Of a stretch of 64,000 bases of DNA, positions 34,406-41,785 are shown one piece after another (the stretch's first letter is position 1; every line of letters begins with the position of its first letter). The notes beneath the pieces are model-generated. The model made no database searches and was not told the origin of the DNA. It saw nothing but the letters and a program-made list of their open reading frames with translations. Source of the stretch: JAOXRU01 sp965247735 (lineage in GTDB: Bacteria; Bacteroidota; Bacteroidia; Flavobacteriales; Flavobacteriaceae). The translations under genes were made by a program, and so were the position numbers. The stretch covers positions 2,604,001 to 2,668,000 of the forward strand of contig CBDFHN010000002.1 in assembly GCA_965247735.1 (NCBI GenBank), read 5' to 3'.

Positions 34406-35428
34406 ATGTATGTAAAAAACGCATTAAAACAGTATTTTTTAGTCTTTGGAGTTCCCATTTTACTTTTTTTATTCTTAATCTTTTTTTCTAATACCTCAAT
34501 TTTCAACGCTAATAATAAGCTATTAGCAATAGGGCTAACATTAGATCTTATTCTTACCATTCCATTAGTCTACTACCTACTCATTAGAACTAAAAAAATT
34601 CCAAAAACAACTATTGTTCCTGTTTTTGTCATAGGAATGTTAATAGGTACTTACATTATACCAAAAGAGCAGCAAGAGCTGTTGAATTTTATAAAAACTT
34701 GGATTTTCCCCTTTGTAGAACTTTCCATAATTGCCTATGTTATTTATAGCATTAAAAAAACGGTACATCGCTATAAAACTCACTATACAAACGCTGATTT
34801 TTTTAGCAACTTAAAACAATACTGCACCACAATAGCTCCAAAAAAACTTGGTCATTTCTTAGCCACAGAGATTGCAACATTTTACTATACTTTTGTACTT
34901 TGGAAAACAACAGTTCCTAAAGAAAATGAATTTACCTATCATAAAAACGGAAACATCAACTCCACCTTTATTGGTTTTATTATCGTTATTGCTATTGAGG
35001 CCGTAGCACTACATTTTTTAATGCTGAAATGGAATGCACCAATTACCATAACTTGGATTATAACAGGCTTAAGTTGCTATACAGGGGTACAGTTTTTAGG
35101 GTTTTCGAAAGCCAACAATCATAGATTTACCTGTATTGACGCTAACACACTTCTTTTACGTTTTGGAATACTAAGTGAAGCAGAGATTACTATTGATCAA
35201 ATTTCAAGTATTGAAATCAGTACTAAAGATTTAAATTCTGATACTACTACAACCCTATCTCCTTTAGGTGAGCTTACTGAACATAATATTATTCTTCATC
35301 TAAAAAAGCCACATATACTTACTGGTTTTTATGGCATAAAAAAGAAGTACCAATCCATAGCTTTTTATATTGATGACAAAAAGCGTTTTAAACAACATAT
35401 TGAACAGAACACAGCTTATCAATCTTAA
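34406..35428 (+). CDS. Membrane protein of unknown family (340 residues)
   Basis: The ATG at 34406 was chosen because the alternative TTG overlaps a -7-like element (TATCTTTA near 34360). The product has four clustered hydrophobic segments near the N-terminus (~12-120, e.g. QYFLVFGVPILLFLFLIFFS, LLAIGLTLDLILTIPLVYYLLI), a gap with a possible amphipathic stretch, then two more helices (~195-260). The last ~85 residues are soluble with a PH-like pattern (FTCIDANTLLLRFGILSEAEITIDQISSIEI), typical of membrane proteins with a YdbT/DUF304-like domain. It abuts the next gene with zero spacing, so translation is coupled. The function is unknown. Confidence 0.7.
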   Translation: MYVKNALKQYFLVFGVPILLFLFLIFFSNTSIFNANNKLLAIGLTLDLILTIPLVYYLLIRTKKIPKTTIVPVFVIGMLIGTYIIPKEQQELLNFIKTWIFPFVELSIIAYVIYSIKKTVHRYKTHYTNADFFSNLKQYCTTIAPKKLGHFLATEIATFYYTFVLWKTTVPKENEFTYHKNGNINSTFIGFIIVIAIEAVALHFLMLKWNAPITITWIITGLSCYTGVQFLGFSKANNHRFTCIDANTLLLRFGILSEAEITIDQISSIEISTKDLNSDTTTTLSPLGELTEHNIILHLKKPHILTGFYGIKKKYQSIAFYIDDKKRFKQHIEQNTAYQS

Positions 35429-35968
35429 ATGAAAAAAGACCAGCTTATTATCCTTTCTGACCTCTGGGGGAAACAGAAATCTGATTGGATACATACTTAT
35501 CGTGATATTCTAGCTCCATATTTTGAGATCAGCTATTATGACTGTTGTGTACTTGGAAAAATTAATACCCTGCCTTACACGGAAAAAGACCTGCATCAGC
35601 AATTTATAAATGGTGGTATTGCAACTGCTGTAACAGCGCTTTTGGCTTTAGAAAAAGAACCAATTGATGTTCTTTCTTTTAGTATTGGAGGCACTATTGC
35701 CTGGAAAGCAGCATTGGCCGGATTAGAATTTAAAAACCTTTATGCAGTCTCGGCAACAAGGCTTCGATACGAAACTCAAAAGCCAAAAGGAAATATTAGC
35801 TTATTTTATGGAGAAAAAGATGAATTTGCTCCTGATAAAACATGGTGTAACACTATGCAATTAGAACCAAAAATAATTGCTAATACTTCGCACAATTGCT
35901 ATACTGATTCCAGTACTATTGCTTCCATTTGTAAAGCAATTACAGCTAACAAACTTCATAAAAAATAG
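35429..35968 (+). CDS. Alpha/beta-hydrolase-like protein
   Basis: A 179-residue protein starting immediately after the previous stop. DVLSFSIGGTIAWKAALAG carries the nucleophile elbow (SFSIGG), and later SLFYGEKDEFAPDKTW (putative acid) and NTSHNCYTD (putative His) complete an alpha/beta-hydrolase triad. At 179 residues it is short and lacks a lid domain, like small serine hydrolases of the RBBP9 or YdeN type. Coupling with the membrane protein suggests a joint pathway that cannot be named. Confidence 0.7.
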   Translation: MKKDQLIILSDLWGKQKSDWIHTYRDILAPYFEISYYDCCVLGKINTLPYTEKDLHQQFINGGIATAVTALLALEKEPIDVLSFSIGGTIAWKAALAGLEFKNLYAVSATRLRYETQKPKGNISLFYGEKDEFAPDKTWCNTMQLEPKIIANTSHNCYTDSSTIASICKAITANKLHKK

Positions 35969-36005
35969 CTATTCTAATAATTTTAGCTCAGATAACGTAC
36001 CATCA

Positions 36006-36046
36006 TAAAAAAAACCGCCTTGAACACTAAATGCTCAAAGCGGTTT
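36006..36046 (-). terminator. Terminator hairpin (strong on the minus strand)
   Basis: Arms AAACCGC..TTGA and TCAAAGCGGTTT pair with a small bulge and are followed on the minus strand by a run of eight T. It ends the lipoprotein gene at 36092-37030, and may also stop plus-strand transcription from the hydrolase gene. Confidence 0.85.
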
Positions 36047-36091
36047 TCAACTAAATAATCAACCAAAATTATTATTTCTTTTTCATAGCAA

Positions 36092-37030
36092 TTACACTTT
36101 AGGTCTCTTACTTTTTATATTCATTACAGGATTTATAGTTTTTCTTCGTTTTTTAACATTTATTTTACTTTTCCCTGCCTTTCCAGGTTTAGAATACTGG
36201 ATATATCCACGTCCTTTAAACTCATATACCGTTCCTGAATTTGGATGGTACAATTCAATGGTACTATCATTAATAACGTTTAATTCAAAATAATCATTGC
36301 CCATGGTATCATAACCTAATGTTAAAGTTTTTAGTGTTGCATTTCCTGTAACATCATATACGGTATAATCGCCCTCAAAGTCCCATTGTAAGCTACTTAT
36401 TCTAGTTCCTATTTTATCTATAGAAGACCTAAAAAACCCATCAACATCATCTGCTAAAAACTGTAAATAATTTTCTTTATCAAAATCGTTTAGTGCTCCT
36501 TCTTGACTTGTGTATACTTTTTCCCAAGCATCATATTCTTGCAAAAAATAATGGATATTATCATAATACACCATATCATAATCAAAAGTACTTCTTTGGT
36601 ATCCCGTTAGGAAATAAGACGTATTTGTCCCTTTATGATACAACTCTATTTTTGAATTGTTAACCTGAAAAACTTCAAACCTCCATACACCATCAATATC
36701 ATGATCTATTTCTACTTTTGTCGCACCAACACCATAATCACCAACATCTATTCCAAAACCATCACCAGCCTTTCCAAAACCTACTAGGTTGTTGTTTGCC
36801 ATAAGCACACCACGGTCAAATGTGATGGTAAATGCCCTTTGTAAAAAAGGAATTTCACCATTGCCTTTAGTTTCATTAATGTTTACATACCATAATTCGT
36901 GACGTTGCAATACCTCTGTTAATGAAATTTGTGGTTCTTCAACAACATCATCAATAATCACCTCTGTATAACAAGAGGTCAATAATAACGCTATTAAAGA
37001 AAATCCAGATAGTAATTTTATTGCTTTCAT
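36092..37030 (-). CDS. Hypothetical beta-rich lipoprotein
   Basis: A 312-residue protein with lipobox LLTSCYTE (C20) followed by acidic residues (DDVVEEPQ), a surface-export-like pattern. Two similar beta-rich halves are visible: WRFEVFQVNNSKIELYHKGTNTSYFLTGYQ (~115-145) and DYFELNVINDSTIELYHPNSGTVYEFKGRG (~250-280) look like internal repeats of a small lipocalin-like unit. The C-terminus is very basic (KAGKSKINVKKRRKTINP). It is monocistronic; no family is recognised. Confidence 0.7.
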   Translation of the reverse strand: MKAIKLLSGFSLIALLLTSCYTEVIIDDVVEEPQISLTEVLQRHELWYVNINETKGNGEIPFLQRAFTITFDRGVLMANNNLVGFGKAGDGFGIDVGDYGVGATKVEIDHDIDGVWRFEVFQVNNSKIELYHKGTNTSYFLTGYQRSTFDYDMVYYDNIHYFLQEYDAWEKVYTSQEGALNDFDKENYLQFLADDVDGFFRSSIDKIGTRISSLQWDFEGDYTVYDVTGNATLKTLTLGYDTMGNDYFELNVINDSTIELYHPNSGTVYEFKGRGYIQYSKPGKAGKSKINVKKRRKTINPVMNIKSKRPKV

Positions 37031-37279
37031 AGTATGGTAATTTTAATGCCATTTCTTAGTACTAATAATGACATACATTCTCTTTACCCTAACCAAGCAT
37101 CGTGCCAAAACACATAACTTACTGAGTATCAATATAAGCTTATCTTCTTTTTTTTAATTAATTTTGCTACTTATCGGTATTGATAGCTAACATTGATATG
37201 TTTTTGTTTTTCAACTATTAAAATAGAAGACTAAAGCAGGTGGTATCTTATCATTCTGATAAAATAATTAAAAAAAAAC

Positions 37280-38281
37280 ATGAAGACAGATTTAAAATTT
37301 GCGGTTTTAGGAGGAGGAAGTTGGGCTACAGCAATCGTAAAAATGCTATCCGAAAATATAGAAACCATAGGTTGGTATATGCGAAGTGTATATGCTAAAG
37401 AACATCTATTAAAAGAATTTCATAACCCTAACTATTTAAGTTCTGTTGAGTTTAAAATAGACCAGCTAAAACTTAGTAACGATATTAATGAAATAGTTGA
37501 ATATGCAGATGTGCTTATTTTTGCTATTCCTTCTGCATTTGTACATACCGAATTGCAAAAGCTGAATGTATCGCTAGAAGGAAAAATTATTTTTTCAGCA
37601 ATTAAAGGTATTGTTCCAGAAACAGGCCTTATTGTTGGTGAGCATTTTAATACAGAGTACAATATCCCTTTTGAAAATATTGGGGTAATTACTGGACCTT
37701 GCCATGCAGAAGAGGTTGCATTAGAACGCTTATCTTATATTACCATTGCTTGTGCTGATAATGATATGGCTTCTTTAGTTGCCGATCAATTAAGCAGTAA
37801 CTATATCAGAACAAAAACATCTGATGATATTATTGGTACCGAATATGCTGCCATGCTTAAAAACATCTATGCAATTGCTGCTGGTATTGCTCACGGACTT
37901 GGTTATGGTGATAACTTCCAAAGTGTGCTAATGAGTAATGCTATTAGAGAAATGAAACGTTTTATAAAACGTGTACATCATATGAAAAGAAATATCAATA
38001 ACTCTGCCTATTTAGGTGATTTGTTGGTTACTGGCTATTCTGTTTTTAGTAGAAATAGAATGTTCGGAAATATGGTAGGGAAAGGCTATACTGTAAAATC
38101 TGCACAATTAGAAATGAATATGATTGCGGAAGGATACTATGCCACAAAAAGCGCTCATTTAATTATTGAAAAACACGAAAAAAAGGTGAAAACGCCTATT
38201 ATAGATGCTGTTTATGCTGTTCTTTATGAAGGGAAAGACCCAAAACCAGTGTTTAAGAAATTGACAGAGAAGTTAGATTAA
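37280..38281 (+). CDS. gpsA: NAD(P)H-dependent glycerol-3-phosphate dehydrogenase
   Basis: A 333-residue cytoplasmic enzyme that reduces dihydroxyacetone phosphate to sn-glycerol-3-phosphate for phospholipid synthesis. The N-terminal Rossmann motif AVLGGGSWATAIVKML, catalytic lysine in EYAAMLKNIYAIAAGIAHGLGYGDN (~190-214) and GPCHAEEVALERL are present. The length is standard. The C-terminal domain contains SVFSRNRMFGNMVGKGYTVKSAQLEM, the last conserved block. A short spacer leads to an AraC gene. Confidence 0.96.
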   Translation: MKTDLKFAVLGGGSWATAIVKMLSENIETIGWYMRSVYAKEHLLKEFHNPNYLSSVEFKIDQLKLSNDINEIVEYADVLIFAIPSAFVHTELQKLNVSLEGKIIFSAIKGIVPETGLIVGEHFNTEYNIPFENIGVITGPCHAEEVALERLSYITIACADNDMASLVADQLSSNYIRTKTSDDIIGTEYAAMLKNIYAIAAGIAHGLGYGDNFQSVLMSNAIREMKRFIKRVHHMKRNINNSAYLGDLLVTGYSVFSRNRMFGNMVGKGYTVKSAQLEMNMIAEGYYATKSAHLIIEKHEKKVKTPIIDAVYAVLYEGKDPKPVFKKLTEKLD

Positions 38282-38337
38282 GCTAACAATATTCTTTCTT
38301 CGAAGTATTTTTAAATACATAAATAGGTGAAAATTTT

Positions 38338-39165
38338 ATGTTTACAAATACAATTAAATATCAAGATACTGACTTTGGAAGAATAAAAAATTCTAAAAGC
38401 AATACTCCATTGGTATTTAATGGAGAAACAAGCGGTATTGCTATAAAATATGCCATAGCAGGAAAAGAAATTTATACCGTTAATAACAAGCAAATTCCAT
38501 TATACAAAGGGCAATTTGTTATTCTAAAAACAAATGTAGCCTATAGGGTTTCAGCATCCAATACCTATACCGAAGGATTATGCTTAGATATTAGCTCCAA
38601 ACTATTTGATGACACTATTGAAGATGTCCTTGAAAACAACCTGCTCTTCAATATGCCTTTTTCTGGCGTATTGTCTACCCAACTCGGTAACGCTTTATCC
38701 ACTTTTTCAGGTCAAGATTTTGATTACAATCCAATACATATTATTTCTTCTCTTAAAGATGAACTCTTAGACTTTCAAAAAGATTTAGTGCTATTAAAAA
38801 ATGCTTTAGCAACAAGTACAAAAAAAACGGAAACACAAAAACACCTTATCGCCAAGCTCTTAAAAACAAGGGAATATATCCACTACCATTTCTCCCATAA
38901 AATAACATTAGATGCACTTGCTACTACCGCAGGACTCTCAAAATACCATCTAAGCCGTATTTTTAAGGAGTGTTTTAACATCAGCCCTCAAAAAATGCAA
39001 GAGCAATTGCGAATGGAAAAAGCTAAAAAACTAGTTTTAAAAAACACCATTTCCTTAACCGATATTACATATCAATTAGGATATACGGATTTAGCAGCTT
39101 TCTCAAAAACATTTAATAATCATCATCATTTTCCTCCCTCTCAATACCTCAAAAACATAAAATAG
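38338..39165 (+). CDS. AraC-family transcriptional regulator
   Basis: A 275-residue cytoplasmic regulator. The N-terminal ~100 residues have an AraC-type cupin pattern (VNNKQIPLYKGQFVILKTNVAYRV). The C-terminal DNA-binding domain (~178-275) has two helix-turn-helices: LDALATTAGLSKYHLSRIFKE and LTDITYQLGYTDLAAFSKTF, with the terminal PPSQYLKN. The sensed ligand is unknown. It is 56 bp from gpsA but probably separate. Its immediate 3' neighbour is the tandem repeat region before the DUF885 gene. Confidence 0.93.
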   Translation: MFTNTIKYQDTDFGRIKNSKSNTPLVFNGETSGIAIKYAIAGKEIYTVNNKQIPLYKGQFVILKTNVAYRVSASNTYTEGLCLDISSKLFDDTIEDVLENNLLFNMPFSGVLSTQLGNALSTFSGQDFDYNPIHIISSLKDELLDFQKDLVLLKNALATSTKKTETQKHLIAKLLKTREYIHYHFSHKITLDALATTAGLSKYHLSRIFKECFNISPQKMQEQLRMEKAKKLVLKNTISLTDITYQLGYTDLAAFSKTFNNHHHFPPSQYLKNIK

Positions 39166-39226
39166 CAAGATAATACAAAGGTTTATCCTATTTTGAATTG
39201 TATTCTTGTCAACAAAAAATAAGTAT

Positions 39227-39407
39227 ATGAAACGAGCATGTTAAGAAGTTTATCACCCAAGGAGATGATTAATAGCGAATAGCATGTGACAGTTAAAAAA
39301 CAATAAATATAAACTCATGAAACATCCATTAACAAAGGATTCTACACCCAAGGAGATGACTAATAAAGATGTACCATGTGACCGATTTAATAAAATAATA
39401 TAGACAC
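39227..39407 (+). repeat. Tandem pair of ~90-bp leader repeats upstream of the DUF885 gene
   Basis: Two units (39227-39316 and 39317-39407) each begin ATGAAAC, contain CACCCAAGGAGATGA, then GA(T/C)TAATA and CATGTGAC, and end at the next ATGAAA; the last unit's end is the start codon of the downstream gene. CCAAGGAG resembles a Shine-Dalgarno, and each unit would place a tiny leader frame before the next. The same element occurs once at 10269-10401. The copies are diverged, so the duplication is not recent. Confidence 0.7.
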
Positions 39408-40724
39408 ATGAAAATTAGTTCTTATAAGAAATACGGAGCAGCTCTCTTACTCGTTTGTAGCTGTCTTTTACTAGCTTGCAAAAACGACAGATCTAATACT
39501 GAACAATGGGAAACAATAAGCTCTCAGTTTATAAATGACTACAAGAAGCTAAATATCCCTTTATTACAACTTTCTTTTGTTGCAAATATGGAACAAATTA
39601 AAAGCATCGATTCTGTACTTCAGCAAGAACGTGTTTTTAAAGACCTAGCAATTAACTTAAAAAAGATCGAAAAAAACAAGCTATCTGAATCTGAACTTTT
39701 AGATTACGAATTGCTGCACTACGAATGTGAGCTTAATCTGGAACGAATTACTCTTGAAAAAAAATGGCTAGCCACTGCTAAAGGCAGTATAGCAAACAAT
39801 AGAATATTCGATCTTAAAAATGGAAAGCAATGGTATGCCTATTTTATAAAAAAATGGGTGGATAAAGAAACCAATCCTGATGAATTATATCAGCTAGGAA
39901 TTAGAGAAATAAAAAAAGTAAAAGCAAAAATAAAAGCCATTCAATTGAATTCGGGAATGGATAGCCTTAGTTTTAATAATCATAGTAATGGGCCTTCTTT
40001 TTATTATACTTCTGTTACCGAAGTGCAACATGCATTTGAAGAAACTCAAAAAGATGTAGCAGAAAAACTAGCAGATTTATTTCCATTTTTAGATAGTATT
40101 CCCGAATTAAAAATAGCACAAGGAACGAATAAAAAACTAGCTAAAGTACCAGGTTTTTATAAGGAGAATACGGTGTATTATAATTTTTTTGGCACTTCTT
40201 ATTCTAAACGCCAGGTAGGATGGTTATATATGCACGAGGGCATGCCTGGACATCATTACCAACAAACCATACAAAACTTTGTAAAACGCTCAGAAATCCA
40301 GCAAGCTTTTAATTATAGAGGTGTAAGCGAGGGATGGGCCGCCTATATTGAAGAGCTCGGGGAAGAATTAGGTGCATACCAAAATAGCTATGATGAGCTT
40401 GGAAAATGGGAATGGGATATTATCAGATCAGTCAGAGTAGCCTTGGATGTAGCGCTTAACCACTATGGTTGGTCTGATGAAAAAGCACTAGCCTTTTGGC
40501 AACAGCATATTAAAGGAAAAGACGATATTGCTATTCGTGAAATTAACAGGATGAAACGCTGGCCTGCTCAAGTAATTACCTATAAATATGGATCTGATAA
40601 AATTATACAATGGAAAGCAGCATGTTCCAAAAAATCAGATTTTAATCCTAAAGAGTTTCATAAAAATATTTTAAAAAATGGCTCGTTGCCCTATGCTGTT
40701 TTAAAAAGACAAGTTGGATTGTGA
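39408..40724 (+). CDS. DUF885-family metallopeptidase-like lipoprotein
   Basis: A 438-residue protein with a lipoprotein signal (LLLACKNDR, C24). The DUF885 domain fills the rest. The zinc-binding motif is HEGMPGHHYQQ (H276, E277, H282), and WAAYIEELGEELG (~308-320) supplies the third ligand. Family members are secreted M32-like or dipeptidase-like metallopeptidases in Bacteroidota and Proteobacteria, length usually 500-600; this one is shorter by about 100-150 residues in the N-terminal part. Peptide degradation in the periplasm or at the surface is the likely role. The tandem repeat leader may control its expression. Confidence 0.85.
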   Translation: MKISSYKKYGAALLLVCSCLLLACKNDRSNTEQWETISSQFINDYKKLNIPLLQLSFVANMEQIKSIDSVLQQERVFKDLAINLKKIEKNKLSESELLDYELLHYECELNLERITLEKKWLATAKGSIANNRIFDLKNGKQWYAYFIKKWVDKETNPDELYQLGIREIKKVKAKIKAIQLNSGMDSLSFNNHSNGPSFYYTSVTEVQHAFEETQKDVAEKLADLFPFLDSIPELKIAQGTNKKLAKVPGFYKENTVYYNFFGTSYSKRQVGWLYMHEGMPGHHYQQTIQNFVKRSEIQQAFNYRGVSEGWAAYIEELGEELGAYQNSYDELGKWEWDIIRSVRVALDVALNHYGWSDEKALAFWQQHIKGKDDIAIREINRMKRWPAQVITYKYGSDKIIQWKAACSKKSDFNPKEFHKNILKNGSLPYAVLKRQVGL

Positions 40725-40733
40725 TGCTTGGCA

Positions 40734-40775
<42 letters not shown>

Positions 40776-40880
40776 AATTTAAAAAATTAGAAGCTTTTAT
40801 GTCGCTGTAGGAGTTTTATCTTTTATATATTCTAATTGATATGGAAAACATTGCTTCGCGAATTTCATAAAAATGACGTT

Positions 40881-40896
40881 GGCGCAAATTTGCACC
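40881..40896. repeat. REP-like palindrome GGCGCAAATTTGCACC
   Basis: A 16-bp palindrome with one mismatched pair, in the same intergenic region as the second palindrome at 40950-40970. Repetitive extragenic palindromes of this size are often moved by REP-associated transposases; none is present in the window. Confidence 0.45.
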
Positions 40897-40949
40897 TTAT
40901 GACAAACACACTCCTATTAAATATCTAAACTTAAAACTAGTCTCCGCTA

Positions 40950-40970
40950 CCGCAAGTTTGTAACTTGTGG
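40950..40970. repeat. REP-like palindrome with arms CCGCAAGTT/AACTTGTGG
   Basis: Nine-base arms with one G-T pair around a TGT loop. It directly overlaps the start of the nuclease-like fragment and could have formed the left boundary of an inserted segment. Confidence 0.45.
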
Positions 40971-41191
40971 TTCCATTCTCTATTCATAAAACACAATACA
41001 GTGAGCGACAAGCTAAGCACGCCAGAGCTGTAGCTAGAAAGTTCTGCCCAGAAGGTGCTATTGTTATCATTACAACCTCTAAACAAGATAAAGACCAATA
41101 TGCACGTTATATTGCTGAAGTAATATACAATGACCCTAATATTTCTGATTACCTTATTGATAAAAAAGTAGCAAAGCTTTGGGAGCAGTAG
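40967..41191 (+). pseudogene. Possible Staphylococcal-nuclease-like domain fragment
   Basis: A 74-codon frame with only a GTG start. The residues KTQYSERQAKHARAVARKF, GAIVIITTSKQDKDQYARYIAEVIY and DYLIDKKVAKLW fit the C-terminal half of SNase-type nucleases (the pattern of Dk-x-gRxlAxv followed by Lixxg-A). The N-terminal half with the GxDtPE region and the first catalytic arginine is missing, and nothing upstream in any frame restores it. It is probably the remnant of a mobile-element gene. The alternative is a chance frame; the similarity is moderate. Confidence 0.4.
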
Positions 41192-41230
41192 TTCTGTGTT
41201 GCAAGAGTGAAAAATATATTCCTAAAACAC

Positions 41231-41255
41231 AAAAACCACAACATTGCTGTTGTGG
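41231..41255 (-). terminator. Terminator at the end of the RHS operon
   Basis: Arms CCACAAC/GTTGTGG with a 6-nt loop are followed on the minus strand by TTTTTG. It lies 59-83 bp beyond the stop of the last gene (41314), consistent with one transcript through the RHS genes. A second hairpin, GCACAGAAA/TTTCTGCGC, lies at 41285-41305. Confidence 0.75.
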
Positions 41256-41313
41256 CTTATTCTATATTCTATTACTCATACTCGGCACAGAAAACATTTC
41301 TGCGCAAACACGT

Positions 41314-41781
41314 TTACGGCATATCCGAGCTATCTGGATTAAAACGATCTTCCCATAATTTCTTTCTATCCAAAAAAGCAGACAGATAAGCTTTTTTATC
41401 TGTTTTTTTTAAAATATAGTTTTCTAAATTAGACTCTTCTTTTACTCTTTTGAAAAACAAATAGCCTTCCTCTCCTTCATATCGCATTTTAAAACTATCA
41501 TTATCAACAACTTCAATAGTACTTGATTCTATCTTGTCTCCATTATCATCTATAAAATAAAAAACACTTCCTTTTAATAAATATTTTTGTTTTGATCCAA
41601 AATCGTAACTTTTATCATGATATGTAACAAATGTATCGTGATTAATGTAGCTTTCAGTATAGGTATATTCTTTAGTAAAAGTGTTCTCATAATTATACCA
41701 ATTTCCCATTATATTAAAATTTTCTTCTTGTCCTTTACACGAAAAAACGATAAAAAACAAACAACATATAATATATTTCAT
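41314..41781 (-). CDS. Small lipoprotein, candidate immunity protein of the RHS effector
   Basis: The ATG at 41781 gives 155 residues with a lipoprotein signal (MKYIICCLFFIVFSCKG). The mature part opens with a lipocalin-like NIMGNWYNYE, continues with beta strands and ends in a charged helix (KKTDKKAYLSAFLDRKK). It starts 4 bp after the stop of the RHS gene, so the two are translationally linked. Such small genes next to variable RHS tails normally encode immunity proteins, and periplasmic lipidated ones protect against periplasm-acting toxins. No immunity family is recognised. The last residues (NPDSSDMP) echo QSSDMPQK in the effector tail. Confidence 0.6.
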   Translation of the reverse strand: MKYIICCLFFIVFSCKGQEENFNIMGNWYNYENTFTKEYTYTESYINHDTFVTYHDKSYDFGSKQKYLLKGSVFYFIDDNGDKIESSTIEVVDNDSFKMRYEGEEGYLFFKRVKEESNLENYILKKTDKKAYLSAFLDRKKLWEDRFNPDSSDMP

Positions 41782-41785
41782 CTTT

